A program made the position numbers and the translations under genes. A DNA stretch of 64,000 nt from Rhabdophis nuchalis (taxonomy: Eukaryota; Chordata; Lepidosauria; Squamata; Natricidae), in contig CM077647.1 in the NCBI GenBank assembly GCA_039707465.1, forward strand, positions 176,200,663 to 176,264,662, written 5' to 3'. This document shows positions 52,418 through 64,000 of this stretch, piece after piece. Under the pieces are notes generated by a model, which ran no database searches, was not told the origin of the DNA, and saw only the letters and a program-made list of their open reading frames with translations. Every line of letters starts with the position of its first letter. Position 1 is the stretch's first letter.

Positions 52418-54783
52418 TTATTTATTTATTTATTTATTTATTGAATTTATACCCCGCCCTTCTCCAAACGGACCCAGGGCGGCACACAGGAACATTAAAA
52501 AACATACAAAACATATAAAACTTTAAAAAAAACGTATTCAACTAAGGGCCTGTGCTAAAACCGAATTAACATCCCCATTTTAAAACTATCTACGAGTCGG
52601 TATTGGAGGCTACGCAAGGCCGGCTAGTTGGAATAGGTGTGTCTTCAGACACTTGCGGAAGAGGCGGAGGTCAGGAATGGTACGGAGTTCAGGGGGCAAG
52701 TCATTCCAAAGGGCTGGTCCCGCCACAGAGAAGGCTCTCCCCCTGGGTGTCGCCAGTCGGCATTGTCCGGCCGACGGCACCCTGAGGAGGCCCTCTCTGT
52801 GGGAGCGTATCGGTCTAAGGGATGTATGGGGCAGGAGGCGGTCTCACATATAACTAGGCCCCGAGCCATGGAGGGCTTTAAAGATGGTCGTTAAAACCTT
52901 GAAGCGCACCCGAAAGACCACAGGAAGCCAGTGCAGCTCGCGCAGGATTGGTGTTATATGGGAGTGTCTAGGCTCTCCCGTAATCACCCGTGCGGCTGCG
53001 TTCTGGACTAACTGTAGCTTTCGGGTGCACCTCAAGGGAAGCCCCATGTAGAGAGCATTACAGTAGTCGAGTCGAGACGTGACGAGTGCTTGAGTGACTG
53101 TGCGTAAGGCACCCCGGTCCAGTAAGCAGTGCAATTGGTGCATCAGGTGTACCTGATGGAACGCCCCCCTGGCCACGGCTGCCACATGGTCCTCCATAGA
53201 CAGCCGGGAGTCCAGGAGGACACCCAAATTGCACGCCCTCTCCACGGGGGGGCGGTGTTTCGCCCCCAATGGCCAGAGTTGGAATAATCTGGCTGAAACG
53301 GGGTGCCGGAAGCCACAGCCATTCAGTCTTGGACGGGTTGAGCTTGAGTTTGTTACTACCCATCCAGATCCGTACGGCCTCCAAACACCGGGACATAACC
53401 TCGACTGCATCGTTGGGGTGGTCTGGGGTGGATATGTACATCTGAGTATCATCAGCTTACAGATGATATCCCACCCCAAAACCACGGATGATCTCACCCA
53501 GCGGCTTCATATATGTGTTGAACAATAGGGGTGAGAGGACCGACCCTTGAGGTACCCCACATATGAGGGGCCTCGAAGTCGACCTCTGCCCCCCTGCCAA
53601 CACACATTGCGACCGACCAGAGAGGTAGGATGAGAACCACCGCAAAACAGTGCCTCCCAGCCCCAACCCCCCCCAGTCGGCGCAATAGGATACCATGGTC
53701 GATGGTATCAAAAGCCGCTGAGAGGTCTAATAGGACTAGGATAGAAGAATATTCTCTATCCCGCGCCCTCCAGAGATCATCAACCAACGCGACCAATGCC
53801 GTCTCAGTGCTGTGCCCGGGTCGGAAGCCGGACTGGCGCGGGTCTAGATAATCAACTTCCTCCAAGTGTCGCGGAAACTGTTGAGCCACCACACTCTCAA
53901 CAACCTTCACTAAAAAGTGAAGGTTGGAGACCGGACGGCAGTTCTCTAATAATGCTGGATCCAGGGACGGCTTCTTGAGGAGGGGCCTTACTACCGCCTC
54001 TTTCAAGACGGCAGGCAAGGACCCCTCACTCAAAGATGCGTTGACAATGCCCTGGAGCCAGCCTCGTGTCGTCTCCCAGGATGCCAGTACAAGCCAGGAG
54101 GGACACGGGTCCAATAAACATGTGGTGGCCCTAAGTCTCTTTGACAACTTGTCCATATCCTCGGTGGTAACAAAATCAAACTCCTCCCATGATGGTGTCA
54201 CAAGAACAGCCTCGGCATGCTCTACTGGGCCACTGTCGATGGAGGGTAATTCGCTCCGAATCCGAGTGATTTTCTCCTGCAGATTAATCCCAAATTCCTC
54301 TGCTCGACCCTGTAAAGGGGCTTCTCGCGGCCTCTGTTGAAGGAGGGAGCGGGTCACCCCAAACAGGGCGGCAGGGCGGTTATCTGCAGATGCAATAAGA
54401 GTGGCACAATACTCGCGTTTGGCCACTCTTATCGCCACTAAGTAAGTCCTAATATGGTCTCTCACTAGTGTTCGGTCGGCTTCGGAGTGAGATGATCTCC
54501 ATCTGCTCTCTAGTGGCACTTCATCTCACTGAGCCCCTCGGTAAACCAAGGAGCCCAGGTGGTTCGTCGCCGCAAGAGAGGCCGCAAGGGCGCGACTCGG
54601 TCCAAGGCCCCCGTGGCCGCACTTAGCCATGCGGCCACTAGGTCCTCAGTCGAGTCGCGGGGCAAGTCCACAGGAATTGGACCAAGCTCCCTTTGGAACC
54701 TTATCGGGTCCATCAAGAGCCTGGGGCGGAACCATATAGGAATGTCCGGTTCCGCCTCCCCGCAGTGAGGTGCAGCGATCGGA
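52418..54783 (-). mobile_element. L2-clade LINE inserted into gypsy copy B integrase
   Basis: 2366 bp with a (TTTA)n tail at 52418-52441. The empty site is gypsy copy A near 22905 (gagttcatatgg). The overlap at the junctions is only cat. Frames 54519-53494 and 53497-52844 give an L2 ORF2 broken by one frameshift near 53495. RT motifs are present ([16 protein letters not shown]). YADD is damaged: the minus strand reads through a stop near 53457. Confidence 0.92.
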
Positions 54784-55770
54784 CATATGGACTTTGCGGG
54801 ACCTGTCCAGGGGCATAACATTTTGATATTAGTTGATGCATTTTTTAGGTGGGTAGAACTAGTTCCTATGAGCTCAACCACCTCTGAGGCCACTGTTCAA
54901 GTGTTGCAGCGCATATTTTCTACCCATGGTCTTCCAGACATTATAGTGTCTTATAATGCCCCTCACTTAGCACCGGCCACGTTCCAAACATTCTTAGCAA
55001 AATTAGGAATCCGCCACGTTTCAGTAGCTCCTTACCACCCAGCTAGTAATGGCCGGGCCGAACAAGCCATACGAGCAGCTAAGGAAGCATTGGTAAAAAT
55101 GGGCCCTGGGAACTGGCTGTCTAATGTGTCCACCTATCTCCTCACTCAGCATGCGACCCCAAGTCCCGAGACAGGCAAAAGCCCAGCAGAACTCATTATG
55201 GGATGGCGTTTCAGGACTTTCCTAGATCGTTTGCACCCCTCAAATGAATCGGATACTCCTATAAGGAATGGGGCTCGCATTAGGAATTTTGCCCCTGGGG
55301 ACTGGGTATTTGCACGGAATTTCGGAGGGGAGCCTAAATGGGTCTCTGGACATATTCTCCATGTAACCGGGCCCTGCTCTTACAGGGTCCTGTTAGAGAA
55401 CAGTCGGCAATGGCGGCGCCATGTGGACTAGCTGCGTCGCCGCGAGTTGCCAGTGGGTGATGAGTGCAAGGCGCAACCACAACAACAACAACAGTCAGCC
55501 ACGTTCGACAACATACCCCCTGTCACCAGCCAGGCGGAAAGCCCAAGTTCACCCTGCCCACAACTGTCATGTCTGCAGGCGATCTCAGCAGATGACGTAC
55601 CTGTTGCTCCTGACTTTCCAGCATTGGAGGCAGCCCATGATCCACCCAATGCATCAGCATCGACCAAAGTGGCGGGGGAAGAATATTCATCTCCTATGGT
55701 GGCCGAGCAGATGCCACAGCGTTTGGGTCGGATCCGCCGTAGACCCGCCCATTTGTGAGACTATGTCTGC
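54784..55770 (+). pseudogene. gypsy copy B integrase core and C-terminus
   Basis: A 214-codon frame 54787-55431 continues the integrase: MDFAGPVQGHNILILVDAF, VSYNAPHLAP (second Asp position lost, as in copy A), ASNGRAEQAIRAAKEAL (catalytic Glu region), then the C-terminal WVFARNFGG segment. TAG near 55429 and TGA near 55756 interrupt the tail. Confidence 0.85.
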
Positions 55771-55789
55771 ACAATCCAGGGGGAAGGGG

Positions 55790-56007
55790 TGCTAAGTCCT
55801 CAGACTTACTATCAAGCACTCCCATTGGCTAAAGTTCACAGTTTGGGCGGGAGAATTACAGGTTCTCTATTGGTTAATCGTCTGACAGCTGACTATATAA
55901 GAGCTGTCAGATGGGTGGTTCTTTGTTACAGTTTGGTTCAGTTCGTATTAAACAGTTTAAAGCAGCTCCCTGCCTCCATGTTTTTCCTCAGAGAACAGTC
56001 TTGAGCA
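55790..56007 (+). repeat. 3' LTR of gypsy copy B
   Basis: 218 bp, preceded by the polypurine tract caggggga. Ends CTTGAGCA, then gaatg. Confidence 0.92.
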
Positions 56008-56012
56008 GAATG

Positions 56013-56284
56013 ATTTTAACTAATGATTATTTCACGTGTCCTGGATTTTTGAATGCTGTCAAGACAGAAACTCAGAGCCTCAGCTCTCTGCCCCAAGTGG
56101 AAACTAAGGGACCAACTCTTAGAAATGCAGATTTGGCAATCCATTCAAGAGAGGATATTGTGAACAAAGGTAGGATTAGCTCTCAGATGCACCTGAGGGC
56201 ATTACAAGAAGCAATGGGTGGAAAGTAATCAAGGAGAGAAGCAATTTAGAACTGAGGAGAAATTACCTAACCGATAGGACAATT
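56013..56284 (+). mobile_element. CR1 remnant downstream of gypsy copy B
   Basis: Duplicate of 24118-24388, ending in the CR1 C-terminal match. Confidence 0.5.
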
Positions 56285-56780
56285 ACAATACAATAGCAGA
56301 GTTGGAAGGGACCTTGGAGGTCATCTAATCCAACTTCCTGCCTAGGCAGGAAACCCTATACCATTTCAGACAAATGGCTATCCAACATCTTCTTGAAGAC
56401 TTGCAGTGTTGGGGCATTCACAACTTCTGGAGACAAGATGTTCCACTGATTAATTGTCCTAACTGTCAGGAAATTTCTCCTCAGTTCTAAGTTGCTTCTC
56501 TCCTTGATTACTTTCCACCCATTGCTTCTTGTTCTGCCCTCAGGTGCTTTGGAGAATAGTTTGACTCCCTCTTCTTTGTGGCAACCCCTGAGATATTGGA
56601 ACACTGCTATCATGTCTCCCCTAATCCTTCTTTTTATTAAACTAGACATACCCAGTTCCTGCAACTGTTCTTCATATGTTTTAGTCTCCAGTCCCCTAAT
56701 CATCTTTGTTGCTCTTCTCTGCACTCCTTCTAGAGTCTTTACATCTTTTCTACATCATGGTGACCATTAATTTCAATACT
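56285..56780 (-). mobile_element. CR1 LINE 3' end, copy B of nested pair
   Basis: Duplicate of 24389-24885. Minus-strand frame 56724-56356, 122 codons of CR1 ORF2 C-terminus. Confidence 0.88.
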
Positions 56781-56811
56781 TGAATTTCAATACTTGAGGG
56801 CATTTTTAATT

Positions 56812-56995
56812 AATCAGTGGAACAGTTTGCCTCCAGAAGTTTTGAATGCCCCAACACTGGAAGTCTTTAAAAAGATGTTGGATAGCCATTTGTCTGAAAT
56901 GGTATAGGGTTTCCTGCCTAGGCATGGGGTTGGATTAGAAGACCTCCAAGGTCTCTTCCAACTCTGCTATTGTATTGTATTATATTATATTAACA
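56812..56995 (+). mobile_element. CR1 LINE 3' end flanked by 31-bp direct repeats, copy B
   Basis: Duplicate of 24917-25100. Direct repeats 56781-56811 and 56996-57026. Confidence 0.8.
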
Positions 56996-57461
56996 TGAAT
57001 TTCAATACTTGAGGGCATTTTTAATTGCCAATGTCCCTTAGATTACTTTCATTAGCATTTGCTCATTTGAAAAAAAAAGTTGAACCACTTATTCTCTCAC
57101 CAAAAACAAAATAATTATATCCTACAGGAATTGTATTTCATTTAGCTAGCCCAAAACCTCAAGGTCTGTGCATAAAGGTATTTAAATTCAGCAACACTTA
57201 ATGTATCTATTTGGTGATAAAGTAACTCTTGAACCCCAGGGAGTTTGGCACAATGGGATAAAAATCAGACTCATTCTTACAAGTTTGCTCCCTCCTTTCT
57301 TTTATTCCTGAACATCTGTTCAATCCTAGTGATAGTCAGTGTACAAATTTGCACATGCATGGAACTTCAAATAGAAAACGATGGGATTTCTGATTAGGTG
57401 CATGGTCAGATATAAACCTTGGCTCAATCATTGAATGAACCACTAAAATACAAACTTCCTT
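56996..57461 (+). promoter_or_regulatory. 5' flank of V2R-C
   Basis: Nearly identical to the V2R-B flank. TATAAA at 57411-57416, 51 nt before the ATG. Confidence 0.45.
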
Positions 57462-57703
57462 ATGGACAGGAGACACAAATATTTTCCCTATGACAAATGC
57501 CTGAAGATGTTGTTACTTCTGATGCTCTTGGTGCAAAAAGCAGTTACTCTGAGCTGCCCTGCGAGCAATATTTTTCCTGTTCCCCATGAGTGGTACCAGC
57601 CTGGTGACCTCATCGTGGGTGGGATGGTGTCTCAGGTGATTCACAATGTTTTTGAAATTGAATTTAAAAAACTTCCTCCTCTAAAACGTTATGATTTACC
57701 ACT
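57462..57703 (+). CDS. V2R: V2R-C exon 1
   Basis: 242 nt. The signal peptide ends QKAVTLS as in [14 protein letters not shown] carries V where A and B have M. Confidence 0.88.
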
Positions 57704-60700
57704 GTAAGGATTGTTTTATATTGTTTTAGTTGTTTCCTAGTATGATTTGATTGCTTATTAGTAACATATGGCTATCGTTAAGTGTTGTATCTTATGAGTC
57801 TTGATGAATGTATTTTTTTTTTCTTTTCATAACTCTTCTTTTAGGAACCAGAGACAAATTAATTTTGTGTCCAGTCACACTTGGCCAATAAAGAATTCTG
57901 TTCTGTTCCATTGTGTTCTATTTTTCTTTCCATTCATTTTCTAAACTGAGCTAGATATCCCAAAATTGCTTCTATGACTAATAGTTCTTTGAGAATAAAT
58001 GCATGGCTTTTATATAAAAATACTCTTGCTTTCTTGTCTTTCAAACATATCTCAAAAACAAATCATTTTCTTCTCGTTGTATTAAAGTCTTATTCACCAA
58101 ATGCATGAAATGAAGGTGCGAGAAGTCTTTTGGAGAAAAATTTTGGAGAACATTTAGAGAGTATAATTATCCAGTCTATGCAGTCAAACCCTGCATTACT
58201 TACATATATTAAAAGCGTGATACTTGCTGGCTGTATTCTATTTTGTAGAATACAAAATAGAAATACATGCCATATCTTCAAAAAAAATCACAACTTTGTT
58301 CAATACATATTTGTTGCAAATCATGGAAATGCTGTATGTGGTTGAAAACTATAGAACTTATTGAGTGTTTTACAAAGACTCTCATCTTATCACAACAGGG
58401 ACAGAAATGGTTGTTGCTCATATATGAATGCTTTTACCATAATAGAGTGATCAACTTATTTTGTTCAATGGGGGGTGTTTAAACTATTTGCAGTGTAATA
58501 ACCAAATTCTACCAGCACGTCCTCGCCTTGGCCTTTGCTGTGAAGGAGATCAATGAGGACTCCCAGATCTTACCTAACGTCACTCTCGGGTTCCACATCT
58601 ATGACAGTTACCACAACCCAAGGATGACCTATCGCACCACTCTGGACCTGCTTTTCAAATCCCAGGAATTTGTCCTAAACTACAAATGTGATAGCCAGAA
58701 GAATCTCATGGCCATCATTGGAGGTTTAGGTCCTGATACATCATCCTTTATGGCAGAAAGTATAAATATCTACAAAGTTCCACAGGTAGTTTTGGGTGGA
58801 CTGAGAGAGAAAATTATTTTGTAATTAATAGTAGACACTAGTTGCTTGCCATTCCTTTCTCCAGGAATTCAATTAAATACACTTTTATCACCTCTCATCT
58901 TTTTTTCCCATACTCAAGGCAATCCAATTGATTCAAAATCTTTTATTACATGTGCTTTGACTGAAAACCAGCAATGGGTCACAACTCTTCTTGCTACAAT
59001 TTGCTTGGTGTACAATAAAAGTAATTTAGTGAGTTTTTAAGCCATTGTTGAAGGATTGGTGCTGTAGGACTAATATTTTGCCATGTCATTTTGCAGGACT
59101 TCAATTTTGCTCTCTCTTTTTTCTCCTTTCTGCAATACTACCCACAACTCAAAATGTTGGCTCAAAAAATGAGTAAAAAAAAATCTAAATCCTTTATTAA
59201 TTTAAATCACAAATTAAAGTACAAATTAATCTTATTGGAGAGGGTCACCTGATGTTTTGAATTGACCACCGATCTATGGTGACATATGGAGGTGTGTGAA
59301 GAGGAGGATAGAAAAGGCTGGCTATCACATAGGACATAGAATAATAGAGTTGGAAGGGTCATTAGAGGTCTTCTTGTCCAATCTTGTCTGCAAGCAGGAG
59401 GCCCTATACCATTTCAGACAAATCACGTCCCAGTCTCTTTTGGAAAGTCTCCAGTGATGACATCTGAAGGCAAGTTGTTCCATTGGTTAATTGTTTTCAC
59501 CATTAGGAAGTTTCTCCCTAGTTCTAGGTTGCTTCTTTCCTTGGTTAGTTTCCATCCATGGTTCTCATGTTGCCTTTTGATGCTTTGGAAAATAGTTTGA
59601 CTCCCTCGTTTTTGTAGGAGCTCCTCAAATATTGGAACACTGCTATCATGTCTCATGGTTTTAGGGAGGATCTCCTTTCAGTCACTTCTTGAAATCAAAG
59701 CTATCAGCATTTTCACTGCTCCCCTCAACTCAGCTCCCAATTCCACCAAATTACCTGACAATAGGTGACAACTTCCCTTGCTATATCTTGGTTGGGTCTG
59801 GAAATAATAACTGAATGTCAAACTCAACTGATTTTGCTGGAAATTGTTGACGTACTGGGGCCACGTGGTACTTTTGAAGATCTCTATAATAATTGCAGTA
59901 AATGAAGAGATGATAAATTCTATTCCTCCAAAAACTCATGGGCATAGTCTTCCATGTATAATTATTTTATTTTATCTGCTACAAATAAGGGAAGACGGTA
60001 ATCCAGTAAGTCTAGTTCTTAAGAAAGCTTTCCTTAGGCTGAGAAGAGCTCAAAAACTCAGATACTTTAGCAAGTTTCCAGATGTTCTAAGGGAATGAAC
60101 ATACTAGAACTCTGTATTAGGAAACTGAGTGTGGTTGTAATCTAGTTATATTTCAGATGGGAAATTATTATATCAAGGAATTATAATTGTTTCTCTTTTC
60201 AGCAAATGTCATAATCTACATAGAATTGGACAAATGTTCCATGTACGGAGAGCCTCATTGAGTTTCTATCCCACAGTCTTCTTCATATTTTCACCATGAT
60301 TTTTATGAGTAACAAACTTCTCTTTTCTGTTTGTTTAGTTGACTTATGGTTCCTTTGCCCAAGAAGACTTTCAGATTACTGAGTTATTTCCACTTTATTA
60401 CATGGTCCCAAAAGAGGAGCATCAATATGGTGGAATTATACAGCTTCTTCTCTATTTTGGATGGACATGGATAGGAGTCTTTGCTTTTGAAAATAAGGAA
60501 GAACGTTTTTTTCAGAAACTGCAGCCATTGCTTTCACAGAACGGGGTCTGTTTAGCTTTCACACAAAAAATTCCACAATATCTCAACTTGGACAAAATGC
60601 CAGAATTGTTAAATTCAATCTCAGTTATTTCTAATAAATTGATGGATCCAAAAGCGAATGTTTTTCTTGTCCATGGAGAATCCATCGCAATAGTGTGGCT

Positions 60701-62908
60701 CAGAACAATCATGTTTCTATGGGATCCTGAAAATAAAGAGAGTGCATTATTGAGGAAGGTTTGGATCTTGATGAGTCCAATTGATTTTATCCTGATGGGA
60801 TTCCAAAGGAGATGGGATCTCCAGATGTTCCATGGGGCTCTTTCCTTTACGGTGCATTCCAGAGAAGTTCGAGGCTTTAAAGAATTTCTTCAAGTCATCC
60901 AACCTTCAAACCTTCCCAAAGATGGATTCCTTCAAGAGGTTTGGGCGGATTTATTCAATTGTTCATTTTCAAATACAGAATTGTCTTCATCTACGATTAC
61001 TGAAACTTGTACTGGAGAAGAGAAGTTGGAGAATCTACCTGGTCCTCTGTTTGAATTTCAGATGACTGGCCAAAGCTACAGCATCTACAATGCTGTTTAT
61101 GCAGTGGCACATTCTTTGCATGAAGCAGTGAGCTCAAAATCCCAACCGAGAAAGATTAAAAAGGTTGAATTTCCAAATCTGCAGCCTTGGCAGGTAAACT
61201 TTCCTACATTTGCTTCTACCTCTTCCATGTAAAGATTGGCTACAATGGGGGACACAGGTGAACTCCTGGTGCATCTGGGTTTTTGTCTACAGACACCTTG
61301 ATTGCATTTAAAATAGTTGTCAATCAGAAGTCCAGCATGGCACATACATGTGATCTGGGCTGAGGTTGGTTCTATCACCTATGGTGCTGTCTTGTAGCAA
61401 TCATTTTTCACTACCATGAGAGCTTCAGTAGTTGGAATGCAGGTGAAGAGAGAAGTCACATCATAGGAAACCATAGAGGCCATCTATGTCAAAATTGAAT
61501 AGCCCTCTCTCAACACAGGGGGAGGTCGTGGTACACGTTGGTACCAATGATGTTGGGAACGCAAAGCAATCAGTCCTGGAAACCAAATTCAGGTTGCTAG
61601 GAAGAAGATTGAAATCCTGAACTTCCAAGGTAGCATTTTCAGAAGTGCTGCCTGTTCCTCGGGTAGGACCTACCAGGCAGGGAGGGATACAACATCATCT
61701 ATCTCCAATCTACAACACAGTCCTTTCAACAGTTCCAAGAAGGCACCACACCCATTTGGAGCACTCAGGTGACCCTCATGACTCAGATAAAGCTCCAGAT
61801 AACCTTAATGACTTGCTGAAAGAATGCAAATGACCACTTTCTGCAAGAAGTATAAATCCTTCCCCGCCATCTAATCAGAGTTGAAGAAGCTTCTTGGATG
61901 AGAAGTGTAACACCTTCAAAGAAAAACCAGAAAGCCCTGTTGCCTCTTGAAAAACCAATGACCTGGATGACCGAGAATCTCCAGAGGCAATAATAGATAT
62001 TGCTATCTAAAATTATCCTCAGCTAGTTCTCTAATGCACTTCCCTTTGGCTCATGAACATTTTAGAGTTGGGATGTACAGCATTCTCTCTCTATCAATAT
62101 TCAAGGGGAATGGACCAAATCTCAGTCCTTTTCAGCTGTGACCTCCACCCTTTGAAAGAACTCTATGTTCTTTCTCCCTCTCTATCTCCCTCTCTCTATC
62201 TCCCTCTCTTCCTCCCCTCTCTCTCCAATTCTCTGTATCTCTGAATGTGTGTCTGTCTCTCTGTCAATTGAGTCTCAGAGGATGAAATATGGTTGAAGGA
62301 AATTTGTCAGGTTTCAGGATATCAAATACCTTTGTACTAATGAATAACAAACAATGTGGGATGAGTTTAGATATGGTCCAAATTTGATTATTTGGTTGTT
62401 TAAATAGTGAATATAAATTATATCTGAATCAAGTTGTATGATATCAATACCTCATTCTGATTTTGATTTGTTACCTGCTGTTCTATTTTTCCTCTGTAAG
62501 TAACATTACATTATTTCTAGAACAGACCTGTGTCATTCTCTGAAATATAGATTATCTATATTGTAAGTGTACTTATTTGGTATATGTTAGAGCAATGGGA
62601 AGAATGACTAAGTGAAAATTCAAAATACTGGCAATTACTATCCTTTCAACTCTATCTCCCTTTCATTCTTTTTCAAGTAGCTCCATTCATTTCTTCAAGG
62701 CATTTCTTTCAACAATACAGCTGGGGAGAGAATATTCCTGAATGAGAAAGGAGAAGCAACTGGTGAATTCGACATCACCAACTTGATCACTTTCCCAAAT
62801 AGATCCTTTCAGAGAGTTAGAATTGGAGAGATGGATCCTCAAATTCCCAATGTGAAGGGATTAATCATTGATGAAGAGGTGATTGTCTGGCACCCAGCTT
62901 TTAACCAG
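57462..62908 (+). CDS. V2R: Vomeronasal type-2 receptor V2R-C, exons 1-4 (3' end outside window)
   Basis: Exons 57462-57703, 58494-58785, 60339-61193 and 62681-62908 are open, with GT/AG sites and the same lengths as in A and B. The cysteine-rich and transmembrane exons would lie beyond 64000. If intron 4 resembles A or B they are 4-11 kb downstream of exon 4. Closest to V2R-B over most of its length ([27 protein letters not shown]). Distinctive residues: VLNYKCDS in exon 2 (A and B have VPNYKCDS), YLNLDKM, ESIAIVWL, and a cluster at the end of exon 3 ([18 protein letters not shown] against [18 protein letters not shown] in A and B). Intactness cannot be judged without exons 5 and 6. Confidence 0.88.
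57704..58493 (+). other. V2R-C intron 1
   Basis: 790 bp. Lacks the 30-bp duplication of V2R-B. No gene recognised. Confidence 0.7.
58494..58785 (+). CDS. V2R: V2R-C exon 2
   Basis: 292 nt, ligand-domain lobe 1. Includes [10 protein letters not shown] (A and B have [10 protein letters not shown]). Confidence 0.9.
58786..60338 (+). other. V2R-C intron 2
   Basis: Same as in A and B, with the old antisense CR1 at 59336-59670. Nothing else recognised. Confidence 0.6.
59336..59670 (-). mobile_element. Old CR1 LINE 3' fragment in V2R-C intron 2
   Basis: Duplicate of 5640-5975. The minus-strand frame 59656-59423 matches the V2R-A copy almost residue for residue. Confidence 0.85.
60339..61193 (+). 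CDS. V2R: V2R-C exon 3
   Basis: 855 nt, donor gtaaac (A and B have gtaatc). The last 90 bp carry most of the differences from V2R-B. Confidence 0.92.
61199..61530 (-). mobile_element. Penelope-like RT fragment in V2R-C intron 3
   Basis: Full-length version of the fragment, with no CR1 in it. It provides the empty site for the V2R-B CR1 insertion. Confidence 0.78.
61531..61995 (+). mobile_element. CR1 ORF1 esterase piece and Penelope-type 3' sequence, copy C
   Basis: Homologous to 31586-32060. The GTND codons are kept. The hammerhead-like core has lost its first base (TTGAAGA at 61881-61887). Confidence 0.5.
61996..62680 (+). other. V2R-C intron 3, distal part
   Basis: CT-rich tract at 62165-62270, otherwise AT-rich shared sequence. 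Nothing else recognised. Confidence 0.6.
62681..62908 (+). CDS. V2R: V2R-C exon 4
   Basis: 228 nt, [15 protein letters not shown] to HPAFNQ. It reads TGEFDITN and IIDEEVIVW where A and B have TGGFDITN and IIDKEVI. Confidence 0.9.
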
Positions 62909-64000
62909 GTGTGGATTCATTTAATCAACTATTCCTTGATATCTTATGATCCCATATTGAACACAATCTCTTTAGAAATCTAATAAGTGTTTTTGAAAAA
63001 AATGACATATTCTGTACAAATATTGTAAACGATCAAGCATTCATCAAATTTACAAAATAACATTACAATTTAAATTCATATTTGGGTTGCATATCCATTT
63101 GGAATCACAGGAGTTGTAATCACATATATCTCTTTATCTACCCTGCCATTCTCCAAACACGTCCTTTGCACATCCTTATAATATCAACATTTTAATGGAT
63201 AGAATAAATATGCAATAGCTCAATGGTTAAAGACACTGAGCTTGTCAGCTGGATAGCTGAGACCTGAGCATCATGCAATAGGGTGAGCTCCCATGCCTGC
63301 TTCAGCTCCTCCTCACCTAGGAATTCAAAAGCATGCAAATGTGAGTAGATTCATATGTACCACTTTGGTGGGAAGGTAACAATGCTCCTGGTGCCTTTGG
63401 CATATAGCCACATTGACCACATGACCATGGAAAATATCTTTGGGGGATTTGACAGGAGGTTTTCCAGCTGGGGTGTGTGAGCTCTGAAGAGCCTCATATG
63501 AATATTGTCTGACTAACTCTGGGGATCCTTTTTTGGATCAGACCCTCCCCCAGAGGGGGGGCAAAGAGGGGCTGCATCTCATCAGACCGAGAGGGAGGTA
63601 ACAGATCCCTCGTAGGTCAGAGATTTGCCCTATGAATCGGAATCGGGGCAGCAGCCTGCAATATGGCTGACAAGATGCTGATTTCAAGTCAAAGCAAAGG
63701 AACAGGAAGGTGAGGAAGAGACAAAAGACCAGTAAGAAAATTTATCTAACCCACAGCCATAAATCAAACTTGGAAAAGGCAAAGAAGACTTGAGAGCATA
63801 AATAATATTGATGGTCAGAGCGGGATTTTTTCAAAAAGAAAGAAACAAAGAAAAGGAAAACGGAGGGTTGAAACACCAGCCACCCCAAAAGCCATTTGTT
63901 TGAAACAATTTCGGAGAGAAAGGGAGAAAGCAGAGAAATGACAAAGCCACTCAAATATAAACTCTAAATTTGGTTTTGGATTTGAAATAGAAACCAAACA
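62909..64000 (+). other. V2R-C intron 4, proximal part, to window end
   Basis: Continuous with the ancestral arrangement: it lacks the V2R-A L2 (empty site near 63367) and the V2R-B L2 (empty site near 63674). It ends inside the unclassified LINE-like sequence shared with A and B. Confidence 0.6.

Larger units (their letters stand above)
49053..56007 (+). mobile_element. Ty3/gypsy LTR retrotransposon, copy B, split by an L2
   Basis: The same element as 18474-24112, with the same target duplication gaatg (49048-49052 and 56008-56012) and the same outer flanks. Interrupted at 52418-54783 by an L2. Without that L2 the element is about 4.6 kb. Gag-protease is better preserved than in copy A, but pol has several stops. 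Confidence 0.93.

Overview
This window is vertebrate nuclear DNA and most likely comes from a squamate reptile. A snake is my best guess, from a tandem vomeronasal type-2 receptor (V2R) cluster embedded in CR1, L2, Penelope-like, hAT and Ty3/gypsy repeats with abundant short tandem repeats. There are no operons, no bacterial signals, no CRISPR array, and no tRNA or rRNA gene that I can recognise.

The host genes are three near-identical V2R genes, all on the + strand: V2R-A (3766-14799), V2R-B (25567-45637) and V2R-C (57462-62908, running off the window after exon 4). All share one exon design: 242, 292, 855, 228, 127 and 899 nt. A and B each read as an unbroken 880-codon class C GPCR with signal peptide, Venus-flytrap ligand domain, cysteine-rich domain and seven-helix domain. 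Every junction I placed has GT/AG splice sites and a matching phase. A TATAAA box lies 51 nt upstream of each ATG.

The spacers between genes (14.8-25.5 kb and 45.6-57.4 kb) are copies of one another. Each holds, in order, an old L2-like remnant, a roughly 570-bp non-autonomous hAT element with an 8-bp target duplication, a + strand L2 fragment, a Ty3/gypsy LTR retrotransposon flanked by the same 5-bp target duplication (gaatg), and a nest of CR1 3' ends. The gypsy element therefore inserted once and was later carried along by segmental duplication of the receptor unit. Later insertions mark individual copies: an L2 in intron 4 of V2R-A, a CR1 in intron 3 of V2R-B, an L2 in intron 4 of V2R-B, and a different L2 inside each gypsy copy.

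The most unusual stretch is an 8.6-kb block found only in intron 4 of V2R-B (about 35196-43841). It holds L1-like debris, a polypurine tract, a 59-60 bp C-rich minisatellite of about 85 units with higher-order structure (37.2-42.6 kb), a piece of LTR embedded in that array, and a deleted second LTR retrotransposon. Other points of interest are a 65-bp fold-back at the 5' end of the CR1 in V2R-B, a clustered-substitution patch at the end of V2R-C exon 3 that looks like gene conversion, and a degenerate hammerhead-like motif in Penelope-type sequence in intron 3. I found no clearly new biological system. The interest lies in how a chemoreceptor cluster is duplicating and being remodelled by repeats.
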